A stretch of DNA of 64,000 nt from Streptomyces sp. NBC_01353 (GCF_036237275.1 NZ_CP108352.1:5022001-5086000), one strand, 5' to 3'; positions 51,786 through 60,722 are shown, counted from the stretch's first letter. The notes: generated from the letters alone by a model not told the origin. Program-made: numbers and translations.

Positions 51786-54539
51786 ATGCCCTCCAACACG
51801 ACCGCGCCTCCCGCCAAGAAGAAGGGGCGACGTGCCCGCCTGATCGTCCTCGTCCTGGTCCTCGCACTGGTGGCGGGCGTCGGTTACGGCGGGTACTGGG
51901 GCGTCAGCACCGTCCGGGGCTCGTTCCCGCAGACCACGGGCGAACTCCGGCTCGACAAGCTCTCCGGCCAGGTCGAGGTCAAGCGCGACGCCTACGGGGT
52001 TCCGCAGATCTACGCGGACACCGAGGCCGACCTCTTCCGCGCCCAGGGCTTCGTCCAGGCCCAGGACCGCTTCTACGAGATGGACGTCCGCCGTCACATG
52101 ACGTCGGGCCGGCTGTCCGAGATGTTCGGCAAGGACCAGGTCGACACCGACGCCTTCCTGCGCACCCTGGGCTGGCGGCAGGTTGCCCAGCAGGAGTACG
52201 ACAAGGTCCTGTCGGCGGAGACGAAGAAGAACCTCCAGGCCTACGCCGAGGGCGTCAACGCCTATCTCAAGGACCGGGACCCCTCGGACATCTCGGTCGA
52301 GTACGCGGCACTGGCGTTCTCCAACGACTACGAGATCGAGCCCTGGACGCCCGTCGACTCGGTGGCCTGGCTCAAGGCGATGGCCTGGGACCTGCGCGGC
52401 AACATGCAGGACGAGATCGACCGCTCCCTGATGACCAGTCGGCTCAGCGCCGCGCAGATCAAGGAGCTGTACCCGCAGTACCCGTACGACCTGCACCAGC
52501 CGATCGTCGAGGGCGCGGGCAAGGGCGGCGGCAGCAACGACGCCGACGACGCGACCACCGGCACCGGCGCGAACGGCTCCACCGACGGCAGCGGTTCCAA
52601 CAGCTCGACCAACGGCGGTGCGGACGGCGCCCTGGAGGGGATGCAGTCCCAGCTCGGCGCGCTCTCCGACGCGCTCGACGAGATCCCCGCGCTGCTCGGC
52701 CCCAACGGCAACGGCATCGGCTCGAACTCCTGGGTCGTCTCCGGGAGGTACACGACCTCCGGCAAGCCGCTGCTCGCCAACGACCCGCACCTCGCGCCGA
52801 TGCTGCCGTCCCTCTGGTACCAGATGGGCCTGCACTGCCGCTCCGTCTCGGCGACCTGCCGCTACGACGTCGCCGGCTACACGTTCTCCGGTACGCCCGG
52901 CGTGATCATCGGCCACAACGACACCATCGCCTGGGGCCTCACCAACCTCGGTGCCGACGTCACCGACCTCTACCTGGAGAAGGTCGGGGACACGGGCTAC
53001 CAGGTCGACGGCAAGGTCAAGCCGTTCACGACCCGCGACGAGGTCATCAAGATCGCGGGCGGCGGCAGCCGGAAGATCACCATCCGCTCGACCGGCAACG
53101 GCCCCCTCGTCTCCGACCGCTCCTCGGACCTGGAGAAGGTCGGCCAGAAGGCCCCCGTCGGCAACGCCGCCCCGGACCGCGGCACCGGCTACGCCGTCTC
53201 CCTCCGGTGGACGGCCCTGCAGCCCGGCAAGTCCATGGACGCGATCTTCGAGCTCAACCGCGCCCAGAACTTCAAGCAGTTCCGCGCCGCGGCCGAGCAC
53301 TTCGAGGTCCCCTCCCAGAACCTGATCTACGCCGACGCCGAGAACATCGGCTACCAGGCGCCCGGCAAGATCCCGGTCCGCGCCAAGGGCCACAACGGCA
53401 CCGTGCCCGCGCCGGGCTGGGACTCCTCGTACCGGTGGAAGGGCTACATCCCGTACGACGAGCTGCCGTACGAGGAGAACCCCGACCGCGGCTACATCGT
53501 CACCGCCAACCAGGCCGTCGTCGACGCCGACAAGTACCCCCACCTCCTTACGGAGGACTGGGGTTACGGCTCGCGCAGCCAGCGGATCAACGACCTCATC
53601 GAGTCGAAGACCAAGGACGGCGGAAAGATCTCGCCGGACGACATGCGGACCATGCAGATGGACAACCGCAGCGAGATCGCGACACTTCTCAATCCGCTCC
53701 TGCTGAAGATCGACATCTCGGACCCCTACGTCCGCGAGGCGCAGAAGCTGCTGGAGGGCTGGGACTACACCCAGGAGCCCGACTCGGCCGCCGCCGCGTA
53801 CTTCAACGCGGTCTGGCGCAACGTCCTCAAGCTCGCCTTCGGCGACAAGCTGCCCAAGGAGCTGCGGGCCGAGGGCGACTGCATCAACGTCCGCCCGGCC
53901 GACTCCACCGGCCTTCCGGTCGACGAGCAGAACAAGCGGGTACGGGAGTGCGGCGAGCGCGACGGCGACACGGCGCAGCCGGACGGCGGCGACCGCTGGT
54001 ACGAGGTGGTCCGCCCGCTCCTCAAGCAGGAGAACAGCGACTGGTGGAAGACCGACGCCAACCGCACCGACCAGGCCACCGAGAACCGTGACCAGCTGCT
54101 CGCCCGCGCCATGGAGGACGCCCGCTGGGAGCTGACTGCCAAGCTCGGCAAGGACGTCTCCACCTGGAGCTGGGGCCGGCTGCACCAGCTGACCCTGAAG
54201 AACCAGACCCTCGGCACCGCCGGACCGGGCTTCATCCAGTCGCTGCTCAACCGCGGCCCCTGGAACCTGGGCGGCGGCGAGGCGGCGGTGAACGCGACCG
54301 GCTGGAACGCGGCCGGCGGCTACGACGTCGTCTGGGTCCCGTCGATGCGCATGGTCGTCAACGTCGGCGACTGGGACAGGTCGCGCTGGATAAACCTGTC
54401 CGGCGCCTCGGGGCATGCGTACCACTCGCACTACACCGACCAGACCGACGCGTGGGCCAAGGGCGAGCTGCTCGACTGGTCCTTCGGCAAGGCGGCGGTC
54501 GACGCCTCGACGAAGGAGACGCTGACCCTCAAGCCGTAG
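51786..54539 (+). CDS. Penicillin-acylase-family Ntn hydrolase, membrane-anchored
   Basis: 917 residues, longer than the ~780-850 usual. A single N-terminal hydrophobic helix (~19-40) is a signal anchor. An alpha chain follows (~52-290), then a Gly/Ser/Asn/Thr-rich linker (~243-290), then the autocleavage site, with Ser313 (IGSNSWVVSG) as nucleophile of the beta chain. NDPHLAPMLPSLWYQMGLHC and GTPGVIIGHNDTIAWGLTN confirm the family. Members hydrolyse acyl amides such as beta-lactams, acyl-homoserine lactones and lipopeptides outside the cell. The substrate cannot be told. ATG 51786 follows GAAGGACAGAG. Confidence 0.87.
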   Translation: MPSNTTAPPAKKKGRRARLIVLVLVLALVAGVGYGGYWGVSTVRGSFPQTTGELRLDKLSGQVEVKRDAYGVPQIYADTEADLFRAQGFVQAQDRFYEMDVRRHMTSGRLSEMFGKDQVDTDAFLRTLGWRQVAQQEYDKVLSAETKKNLQAYAEGVNAYLKDRDPSDISVEYAALAFSNDYEIEPWTPVDSVAWLKAMAWDLRGNMQDEIDRSLMTSRLSAAQIKELYPQYPYDLHQPIVEGAGKGGGSNDADDATTGTGANGSTDGSGSNSSTNGGADGALEGMQSQLGALSDALDEIPALLGPNGNGIGSNSWVVSGRYTTSGKPLLANDPHLAPMLPSLWYQMGLHCRSVSATCRYDVAGYTFSGTPGVIIGHNDTIAWGLTNLGADVTDLYLEKVGDTGYQVDGKVKPFTTRDEVIKIAGGGSRKITIRSTGNGPLVSDRSSDLEKVGQKAPVGNAAPDRGTGYAVSLRWTALQPGKSMDAIFELNRAQNFKQFRAAAEHFEVPSQNLIYADAENIGYQAPGKIPVRAKGHNGTVPAPGWDSSYRWKGYIPYDELPYEENPDRGYIVTANQAVVDADKYPHLLTEDWGYGSRSQRINDLIESKTKDGGKISPDDMRTMQMDNRSEIATLLNPLLLKIDISDPYVREAQKLLEGWDYTQEPDSAAAAYFNAVWRNVLKLAFGDKLPKELRAEGDCINVRPADSTGLPVDEQNKRVRECGERDGDTAQPDGGDRWYEVVRPLLKQENSDWWKTDANRTDQATENRDQLLARAMEDARWELTAKLGKDVSTWSWGRLHQLTLKNQTLGTAGPGFIQSLLNRGPWNLGGGEAAVNATGWNAAGGYDVVWVPSMRMVVNVGDWDRSRWINLSGASGHAYHSHYTDQTDAWAKGELLDWSFGKAAVDASTKETLTLKP

Positions 54540-54545
54540 AAGGCT

Positions 54546-55163
54546 TCAGGGGCGCTCGAAGCGCCTGATCCCCTCCGGGGTCACCACCGCGTGCACGGGG
54601 TGGTCGTGCGGTTCCTCAGGGACCCGGGCGACCACCTCGTTCGCGTAGAGGAGCACCACCAGGGACGGATGGGCGTCCGCCCGTGCGAGTCGGGCGAGCA
54701 CGCGGTCGTACGAGCCGCCGCCCCTGCCCAGGCGCATCCCGCGCTCGTCGACCGCGAGGCCGGGCAAAAGCACCACGTCGGCCTCGCACACCGCCTCCGG
54801 CCCCAGTCGCGGACCCGTCGGCTCCAGCAGACCCCGGCCCGCCTTCGCCAGGCTCTCCGCGCCCTCGTACTCGCCCCAGTCCAGGTCGTTGTCGGGCAGC
54901 AGCACCGGCAGCAGGACGCGGACGCCACGCCCGCGCAGGACGTCGAGCAACGCGCGCGTGCCGGGCTCGCGGCCCACCGACACATAGGCGGCGACGGTCG
55001 ACGCCTCCGCCAACTCGGCCAGTTCTCGCGCACCCCGCGCGAACAGCCCGCCGGAGGATTCGGCATCATGAGTGGTCAGCTGGGCGCGGGCGGCGAGCAG
55101 ATGGCGGCGCAGGGCGGCCTTTTCGGACGTATCGCCCGTCACAGGGAACTCACGTGATGTCAC
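54546..55163 (-). CDS. 5-formyltetrahydrofolate cyclo-ligase
   Basis: 205 residues if GTG 55163 is used. GTG 55142 is the main alternative because its VTGDTSEKAALRRHLL matches usual N-termini. The catalytic loop GRGGGSYDRVLARL near residue 160 and VLLPGLAVDERGMRLGRGGG are diagnostic, with EKAALRRHLLAARAQL as N-terminal helix. The enzyme converts 5-formyl-THF to 5,10-methenyl-THF with ATP. It is convergent with the acylase gene and divergent from galU (82 bp), a pairing common in actinobacteria. Confidence 0.88.
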   Translation of the reverse strand: MTSREFPVTGDTSEKAALRRHLLAARAQLTTHDAESSGGLFARGARELAELAEASTVAAYVSVGREPGTRALLDVLRGRGVRVLLPVLLPDNDLDWGEYEGAESLAKAGRGLLEPTGPRLGPEAVCEADVVLLPGLAVDERGMRLGRGGGSYDRVLARLARADAHPSLVVLLYANEVVARVPEEPHDHPVHAVVTPEGIRRFERP

Positions 55164-55245
55164 GAACCTCTCGTATCCCTCTTTACCCACGGGAAACCAA
55201 TGGGAGGCCCATCTTCCTCTCATTTCGAACAGCTATCATGCGCCC

Positions 55246-56148
55246 ATGACTCAGTCCCCCACCAGGATCAGCAAGGCTGTCATCCCGGCCGCCGGTCTTG
55301 GCACGCGCTTCCTTCCGGCCACCAAGGCCACGCCGAAGGAGATGCTCCCGGTCGTCGACAAGCCCGCGATCCAGTACGTCGTCGAGGAAGCGGTCACCGC
55401 CGGCCTCTCCGACGTCCTCATGATCACCGGTCGTAACAAGCGTCCCCTCGAGGACCACTTCGACCGGAACTATGAGCTGGAGGAGGCACTGACCCGCAAG
55501 GGGGACGCGGAGCGCCTCTCCAAGGTCCAGGAGTCCAACGACCTCGCGACCATGCACTACGTGCGCCAGGGCGACCCGCGCGGTCTCGGGCACGCCGTGC
55601 TCTGCGCGGCCCCGCACGTCGGTGACCAGCCCTTCGCCGTCCTGCTCGGCGACGACCTCATCGACCCGCGCGACCCGCTGCTCTCCCGGATGGTGGAGAT
55701 CCAGGAGCGGGAGGGCGGCAGCGTGATCGCGCTGATGGAGGTCGAGCCCTCGCAGATCCACCTCTACGGCTGCGCCGCCGTCGAGGCGACCATCGACTCG
55801 GACGTCGTGAAGGTGACGGACCTCGTCGAGAAGCCGTCCCCGGCCGAGGCGCCCAGCAGCTACGCGATCATCGGCCGCTATGTGCTCGACCCCGCCGTCT
55901 TCGGGATAATCCGTGAGACCGAGCCGGGCCGCGGCGGCGAGATCCAGCTGACCGACGCCCTGCAGAAGCTCGCCAAGGACGAGAAGATCGGCGGCCCGGT
56001 CCACGGTGTCGTCTTCAAGGGCCGGCGCTATGACACCGGTGACCGCGGCGACTATCTCCGTGCCATTGTCAGACTCGCGTGCGAACGTGATGACCTGGGC
56101 CCGGACTTCCGGACCTGGCTTCGCAGTTACGTCACCGAGGAGATGTAG
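55246..56148 (+). CDS. galU: UTP-glucose-1-phosphate uridylyltransferase
   Basis: 300 residues. VIPAAGLGTRFLPATKATPK (nucleotide loop), EMLPVVDKPAIQYVVEEA, GHAVLCAAPHVGDQPFAVLL and KGRRYDTGDRGDYLRAIV are in the family order. It makes UDP-glucose for wall polymers, teichoic acids and glycogen. No ribosome site precedes ATG 55246, but TATCAT lies 7-12 nt before it, so a leaderless message is possible. It heads a run of five coupled genes (galU, moeA/glp, moaC, mogA, rimJ) leading towards sepX. Confidence 0.93.
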   Translation: MTQSPTRISKAVIPAAGLGTRFLPATKATPKEMLPVVDKPAIQYVVEEAVTAGLSDVLMITGRNKRPLEDHFDRNYELEEALTRKGDAERLSKVQESNDLATMHYVRQGDPRGLGHAVLCAAPHVGDQPFAVLLGDDLIDPRDPLLSRMVEIQEREGGSVIALMEVEPSQIHLYGCAAVEATIDSDVVKVTDLVEKPSPAEAPSSYAIIGRYVLDPAVFGIIRETEPGRGGEIQLTDALQKLAKDEKIGGPVHGVVFKGRRYDTGDRGDYLRAIVRLACERDDLGPDFRTWLRSYVTEEM

Positions 56149-56152
56149 CCAC

Positions 56153-57502
56153 TTGAGCAGCAGTGCGGCACCGGAGTCCGGCGATCTGTCCGGCGATGCG
56201 TCCGCCGATCCCTGCGCGGGTCCCTCCCGTGACCTGTGGTCGGTGGACGAGCACCTCGACGACATCCTGGCGGCGGTCTCCCCGCTCGAACCCATCGAGC
56301 TGCAACTGCCGGAGGCCCAGGGCTGCGTCCTCGTCGAGGACGTCACGGTGCCGGTCGCACTGCCCCCGTTCGACAACAGCTCCATGGACGGCTACGCGGT
56401 CCGGGTCGCCGATGTGGCCGGTGCCACCGACGAGTTCCCGGCCGTCCTGACCGTCATCGGAGACGTGGCCGCCGGCGCCGACGGCCTGCCCGTCGTCGGC
56501 CCCGGCCAGGCCGCCCGGATCATGACGGGCGCCCCGCTGCCGCCCGGCGCCGAAGCCGTCGTCCCGGTCGAATGGACCGACGGCGGTACGGGCGAGGGCG
56601 CGGCGAGCGGGATGCGCGCCGCCAGCGCCGCGCCCGAGGCCGCCGGCGGGGAGGTCCGCGTCCACCGGCCCGCCGAGGCCCGCGCGCACGTCCGCGCACG
56701 CGGCAGCGACGTCCAGGCCGGTGACCTGGCCCTGGAGGCCGGGACGGTCCTCGGGCCGCCTCAGATCGGGCTGCTCGCCGCGATCGGCCGCGCCACGGTG
56801 CGGGTGCGCCCGCGCCCGCGCGTCGTCGTGCTCTCCACCGGCAGCGAACTGGTCCAGCCCGGCGAGGAGTTGGGTGAGGGCCAGATCTACGACTCCAACA
56901 GCTTCGCGCTGGCCGCCGCCGCGCGCGACGCCGGAGCGATCGCCTACCGGGTCGGCGCCGTCGCCGACGACGCCGACACGCTCCGGGCCACCATCGAGGA
57001 CCAGCTGATCCGCGCCGACCTGCTCGTGACCACGGGCGGGGTCAGCGTGGGCGCGTACGACGTGGTCAAGGAGACGCTGACCGCCGACGGACGGGTCGAC
57101 TTCCGCAAGCTGGCCATGCAGCCGGGCAAGCCGCAGGGCTTCGGGACGATCGGCCCCGAGCACACCCCGCTGCTCGCCCTGCCGGGCAACCCGGTCTCCT
57201 CGTACGTCTCCTTCGAGCTCTTCGTGCGGCCCGCGATCCGGGCCCTGATGGGCCTCGACGATCTCCACCGCCCCCGGGTCCGCGCCGTGCTCAAGGCCGA
57301 CAAGGCGCTCTCGTCCCCGGCCGGCCGCCGCCAGTTCCTGCGTGGGACGTACGACGCCGAGTCCGGCACCGTCACTCCGGTGGGCGGAGCGGGCTCCCAT
57401 CTGATCGCGGCGCTCGCGCACGCGAACGCCCTGCTCGTCGTCCCTGAAGAGGCCACGGGCATGGAGCCGGGGCACGAGCTGGACGTGGTCCTCCTCGGCT
57501 GA
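56153..57502 (+). CDS. moeA: MoeA-type molybdotransferase / gephyrin-like Glp
   Basis: 449 residues from TTG 56153 (GAGGAG 10 nt upstream; starts 5 nt after the galU stop). MoeA domains I-IV are visible: PPFDNSSMDGYAVRVADVAG, ARIMTGAPLPPGAEAVVPVE, VVVLSTGSELVQPGEEL, VTTGGVSVGAYDVVKETLTA and LALPGNPVSSYVSFELFVRP. An Ala/Gly-rich insert (~143-168) is unusual. MoeA inserts Mo into molybdopterin. In actinobacteria a galU-linked MoeA paralogue (Glp) also works in cell division with the membrane receptor GlpR/SepX, encoded here at 59398. Cofactor function, division function, or both are possible. Confidence 0.85.
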   Translation: MSSSAAPESGDLSGDASADPCAGPSRDLWSVDEHLDDILAAVSPLEPIELQLPEAQGCVLVEDVTVPVALPPFDNSSMDGYAVRVADVAGATDEFPAVLTVIGDVAAGADGLPVVGPGQAARIMTGAPLPPGAEAVVPVEWTDGGTGEGAASGMRAASAAPEAAGGEVRVHRPAEARAHVRARGSDVQAGDLALEAGTVLGPPQIGLLAAIGRATVRVRPRPRVVVLSTGSELVQPGEELGEGQIYDSNSFALAAAARDAGAIAYRVGAVADDADTLRATIEDQLIRADLLVTTGGVSVGAYDVVKETLTADGRVDFRKLAMQPGKPQGFGTIGPEHTPLLALPGNPVSSYVSFELFVRPAIRALMGLDDLHRPRVRAVLKADKALSSPAGRRQFLRGTYDAESGTVTPVGGAGSHLIAALAHANALLVVPEEATGMEPGHELDVVLLG

Positions 57503-57559
57503 GGAGGCCCTGGTGGCGGTACCGTGGCGTCCCACACAGCGACCGGGAGTGTCACGGCC

Positions 57560-58051
57560 ATGAGCACGCAGCAAGGACTCACCCACATCGACGAGGCGGG
57601 TGCGGCCCGCATGGTCGACGTCTCCGCGAAGGACGTCACGGCGCGGACCGCACGGGCCAGCGGCCGCGTCCTCGTCTCGCCGCGCGTGATCGAGCTGCTT
57701 CGGGGCGAGGGCGTACCGAAGGGCGACGCGCTCGCCACCGCCCGGATCGCAGGGATCATGGGCGCGAAGAAGACCCCTGACCTCATTCCGCTCTGCCACC
57801 CGCTGGCCGTCTCGGGCGTGACGCTCGACCTCACGGTCGCGGACGACGCGGTGGAGATCCTGGCGACCGTGAAGACCACGGACCGCACGGGCGTGGAGAT
57901 GGAGGCCCTGACGGCGGTCTCGGTGGCCGCGCTGACGGTCGTCGACATGATCAAGGCGGTCGACAAGGGCGCGGTCATCTCCGACGTACGGGTGGAGGAG
58001 AAGACGGGCGGCAAGTCGGGCGACTGGACCCGGGAAGGGGCCGAGTCGTGA
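57560..58051 (+). CDS. moaC: Cyclic pyranopterin monophosphate synthase MoaC
   Basis: 163 residues. LTHIDEAGAARMVDVSAKDV, GDALATARIAGIMGAKKTPD and LIPLCHPLAVSGVTLDLTV contain the usual catalytic Lys/His/Cys positions, and AVKGAVI-like KAVDKGAVISDVRVEEKTGG closes the fold. It performs the second step of Moco synthesis after MoaA (no moaA in the window). ATG 57560 has GGGAG 10 nt upstream. The GTGA overlap with mogA couples the two. Confidence 0.93.
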   Translation: MSTQQGLTHIDEAGAARMVDVSAKDVTARTARASGRVLVSPRVIELLRGEGVPKGDALATARIAGIMGAKKTPDLIPLCHPLAVSGVTLDLTVADDAVEILATVKTTDRTGVEMEALTAVSVAALTVVDMIKAVDKGAVISDVRVEEKTGGKSGDWTREGAES

Positions 58052-58635
58052 CGCGCGGCGGCCGGGTGACCGGGGCGCACGCCCACGAGGAGCACGCCCA
58101 CGAGGGGCACGCCCCGGCGGCGGGCACGGACCTCGGCGGCGCCCTCACCGCCCCGTACTCCGCCCTCGTCGTCACCGCCTCCAACCGGGCGGCGGCCGGC
58201 GTCTACGAGGACAAGGGCGGCCCGCTGCTCGCCGAAGGGCTGGCCCGCATGGGCTTCGCCGTGGACGGCCCGCAGGTCGTCCCGGACGGCGCGCCGGTCG
58301 AGGCCGCGCTCCGGGCCGGGGTCGAGGCCGGGTACGACGTCATCCTCACCACGGGCGGCACCGGCATCTCGCCCACCGACAGGACCCCCGAGGTCACCCG
58401 CCGGGTCCTCGACCACGAGATTCCCGGCATCCCCGAGGCGATCCGCGCCTACGGCCGCGAGAAGGTGCCGACCGCCGCGCTCTCCCGGGGCCTCGCCGGT
58501 GTCGCGCGCGGGACCGTGATCGTGAACCTGCCGGGCTCCTCGGGCGGTGTCCGCGACGGCGTCGCCGTACTGGAACCGCTCCTGCGGCACGCGGTCGACC
58601 AGGTCCGCGGCGGCGACCACCCGAGACCGTCATGA
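58048..58635 (+). CDS. mogA: Molybdopterin adenylyltransferase MogA/MoaB
   Basis: 195 residues starting at GTG (GTGA overlap with moaC). After a 35-residue N-terminal extension rich in His (HAHEEHAHEGHAP, residues ~11-23) comes the MoCF-binding domain: YSALVVTASNRAAAGVYEDK, DVILTTGGTGISPTDRTPEV and VNLPGSSGGVRDGVAVLEPL. It adenylates molybdopterin before Mo insertion by MoeA. The His-rich leader is not typical and could bind metal ions. It is coupled to the following rimJ-like gene by ATGA. Confidence 0.9.
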   Translation: MTRGGRVTGAHAHEEHAHEGHAPAAGTDLGGALTAPYSALVVTASNRAAAGVYEDKGGPLLAEGLARMGFAVDGPQVVPDGAPVEAALRAGVEAGYDVILTTGGTGISPTDRTPEVTRRVLDHEIPGIPEAIRAYGREKVPTAALSRGLAGVARGTVIVNLPGSSGGVRDGVAVLEPLLRHAVDQVRGGDHPRPS

Positions 58636-59255
58636 TCCCGTCCTGGCCTGTGGTCCTCTCGGACGGAGACGTCGTGCTCCGCCCGATAAAGATGCGTGAC
58701 CAGAAGGTCTGGCGCGAGGTCAACCGGCGCAACCGCGACTGGCTGCGCCCGTGGGAGGCGACGGTTCCGCCGCCGGCCCCGGGCGGTCCGGTCGCGCAGC
58801 GGCCTACGTACCGGCAGATGGTCCGCCATCTGCGGGCCGAGGCGAACGCCGGCCGGATGCTGCCCTTCGTGATCGAGTACCGGGGCGAGCTCGTCGGTCA
58901 GTTGACCGTGGCCGGGATCACCTGGGGCTCGATGTGCTCGGGCCATGTCGGCTACTGGGTGGACAGCGCGGTGGCCGGCCGCGGCGTCATGCCGACGGCG
59001 GTCGCGCTCGCCGTGGACCACTGCTTCCGTTCGGTCGGACTGCACCGGATGGAAGTCTGCATTCGGCCCGAGAACGGTCCCTCGCGACGGGTCGTGGAGA
59101 AATTGGGATTCCGGGAGGAAGGGCTCCGGCCGCGCTACCTCCACATCGACGGGGCGTGGCGGGACCATCTCGTCTTCGCGCTCACCGCCGAGGAAGTACC
59201 CGAGGGGCTGCTGCGCCGCTGGCACCAGGCACGTCCCTCCCACCCCGCGCAATGA
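58632..59255 (+). CDS. RimJ/RimL-like GNAT acetyltransferase
   Basis: 207 residues. The N-terminal VVLSDGDVVLRPIKMRDQKV, the acetyl-CoA loop WVDSAVAGRGVMPTAVALAV and the end VCIRPENGPSRRVVEKLGFR fit the RimJ/RimL group that acetylates protein N-termini such as ribosomal S5 or S18. The start ATG overlaps the mogA stop (ATGA), so this is the last gene of the coupled run. An AT-rich gap of 142 bp follows before sepX. Confidence 0.87.
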   Translation: MIPSWPVVLSDGDVVLRPIKMRDQKVWREVNRRNRDWLRPWEATVPPPAPGGPVAQRPTYRQMVRHLRAEANAGRMLPFVIEYRGELVGQLTVAGITWGSMCSGHVGYWVDSAVAGRGVMPTAVALAVDHCFRSVGLHRMEVCIRPENGPSRRVVEKLGFREEGLRPRYLHIDGAWRDHLVFALTAEEVPEGLLRRWHQARPSHPAQ

Positions 59256-59397
59256 AATAAGTGTTCGAATTCAATCAGCAGTTGATCCTCAATCGATCTG
59301 AACAATCACAAAAAAGTTCAGTGATATCAGCCAGATCGTGCGACACACCGGGCCAATTGGCCGATGCCCGTAACGGAACCCCTCTACGGTATGAGGC
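59256..59397. promoter_or_regulatory. AT-rich sepX promoter region
   Basis: 142 bp with far lower GC than its surroundings, containing AAAAAA at 59310-59315. Inverted TCAC (59306-59309) and GTGA (59321-59324) flank it, and CTGAAC/GTTCAG (59298-59303, 59316-59321) forms a short hairpin. It probably carries the promoter and regulator sites for sepX. Confidence 0.55.
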
Positions 59398-60465
59398 GTG
59401 AGCAGCAGCGGCCTCATCTACGCAGTCATCGTCGGGGCCTGGGCCGCCTACTTGGTACCGATGTGGCTCCGCAGGCAGGACGAGCTCAACGAGGCCCGTC
59501 CGACGGAACGCTTCAGCACCGCCATCCGGCTCCTGTCCGGACGGGCGGGAATGGAGCGCCGATACGCCAAGGAGCTGAAGGGCCGGGACCGTAGGGCGGA
59601 CGACGCGGAGCCCGACGCGGACCCGGACGTCGAGACGGAGCATCTCAGCTCGGTCGACGTCCGGGCCTTCTCCGCGCCCGCGGCCAGGACGGAAGCCCGC
59701 CTGGAGATCCCGGAACCGGCACCCGCCCCGGCACCCGCCGCCGCGCGCAGGCCCTCCAAGGCGGCCGCCGAGCGCGCCCGCCGCGGCAAGGTCCTCGCCA
59801 GGCGCCGACGCACCACGGTCGTCCTCTTCCTCGCCTTCACCCTCGCCGCGGTCGTCGCCGCGGTCGGCGGCCTCGCATTCCTGTGGGCCCCGGCGGTCCC
59901 CGCGGTGCTCCTGAGCGCGTACATCGTGCATCTGCGAACGACGGAACGCCGACGCTTCGTGTACGTGATGGACCGCCGCCGCGCCGAGGCGGCGGCGGCA
60001 CGCCTGCGCGAGAGCCGGCCGCAGCGACGGCAGCCGGTGCCGAACGCCGACGACGAGCCTGCCCGCCCGGAACCCGAACCGGCACCCTCGGTCTCCCCGC
60101 AGGAGGCCGGCCGCCGCGCGCTCGTCGAGCAGACGGACCACGCGGAGTGGGTGGACCAGCAGCGCGAGCGCGGCCCGGCCCGCGGCGACAGCTGGGACCC
60201 CGTCCCGGTCCCGCTCCCCACCTACGTCACCGCCCCCGTCGCCCCACGGGCGACGAGCGGCGTCGACATCACGGACCCGGAGACCTGGAGCTCGGCCCGC
60301 TCCTCCACGGCGGCGGACCCGACCCCGACCCCGGCACCGTCCCCGACCCCGGCGCCCGCCCCGCGCCAGCGCACGAACCAGCCGCGCCGCCAGCGCGACC
60401 ACGGCCGCACCCCGCTCTTCGACCAGTACGCGGACGACGACCGCCCCCGCGCGGCCAACGAATGA
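59398..60465 (+). CDS. sepX: Divisome protein SepX / gephyrin-like receptor GlpR
   Basis: 355 residues. The order is one N-terminal membrane helix (~6-24, IYAVIVGAWAAYLVPMWLRR), a cytoplasmic segment, a paired hydrophobic region (~141-180: VVLFLAFTLAAVVAAVGGLA and the following helix), and a long Pro/Arg/Ala-rich cytoplasmic tail. This is the SepX/GlpR topology of actinobacteria. SepX recruits and stabilises division proteins in Streptomyces hyphae. GlpR binds the MoeA-like Glp in corynebacteria. The GTG start is closely preceded by GAGG, so a leaderless transcript is possible. The Glp-like gene lies 1.9 kb upstream. Confidence 0.85.
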   Translation: MSSSGLIYAVIVGAWAAYLVPMWLRRQDELNEARPTERFSTAIRLLSGRAGMERRYAKELKGRDRRADDAEPDADPDVETEHLSSVDVRAFSAPAARTEARLEIPEPAPAPAPAAARRPSKAAAERARRGKVLARRRRTTVVLFLAFTLAAVVAAVGGLAFLWAPAVPAVLLSAYIVHLRTTERRRFVYVMDRRRAEAAAARLRESRPQRRQPVPNADDEPARPEPEPAPSVSPQEAGRRALVEQTDHAEWVDQQRERGPARGDSWDPVPVPLPTYVTAPVAPRATSGVDITDPETWSSARSSTAADPTPTPAPSPTPAPAPRQRTNQPRRQRDHGRTPLFDQYADDDRPRAANE

Positions 60466-60561
60466 CCCTCGGCCGCGGGGCCCTCGGGCCCCTCGGCTGA
60501 CCTGCGGGGGAACGGATTTCCTTGCACCCCGATCGGGATGCTAATGTTTCACACGTCGCAA

Positions 60562-60635
60562 GGGCCTGTGGCGCAGTCTGGTAGCGCACCTCGTTCGCAT
60601 CGAGGGGGTCTGGGGTTCAAATCCCCACAGGTCCA
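60562..60635 (+). tRNA. tRNA-Ala (anticodon CGC)
   Basis: A 74-nt cloverleaf. The acceptor GGGCCTG/CAGGTCC includes the G3-U70 pair that identifies tRNA-Ala, and the anticodon stem CCTCG/CGAGG holds loop TTCGCAT (anticodon CGC). The T-arm is GGGG-TTCAAAT-CCCC. CCA is not encoded. A TAATGT element lies 15 nt upstream and may be part of its promoter. Confidence 0.95.
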
Positions 60636-60644
60636 CAAGCGCAG

Positions 60645-60690
60645 GACGAGATCCCGTCCGATCGAAAGATCGGGCGGGATCTCGTCGTTT
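60645..60690 (+). terminator. Terminator of tRNA-Ala
   Basis: A 19-bp stem (GACGAGATCCCGTCCGATC; one G-U) capped by a GAAA tetraloop begins 10 nt after the tRNA and is followed by GTTT. Confidence 0.87.
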
Positions 60691-60722
60691 CCGGGCACGT
60701 CGCTTCCGCGGGCGCGCAGGAA

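Noticed and set aside
51699-54431. A 910-codon open frame antisense to the penicillin-acylase gene
   Set aside because: It is the high-GC shadow of the real gene: no ribosome site, no recognisable domains, and the plus strand has clear catalytic motifs.
60517-60547. A defined -35/-10 promoter for tRNA-Ala
   Set aside because: TAATGT is a good -10 but no -35 with 16-19 bp spacing stands out clearly, so I mention it only inside the tRNA entry.
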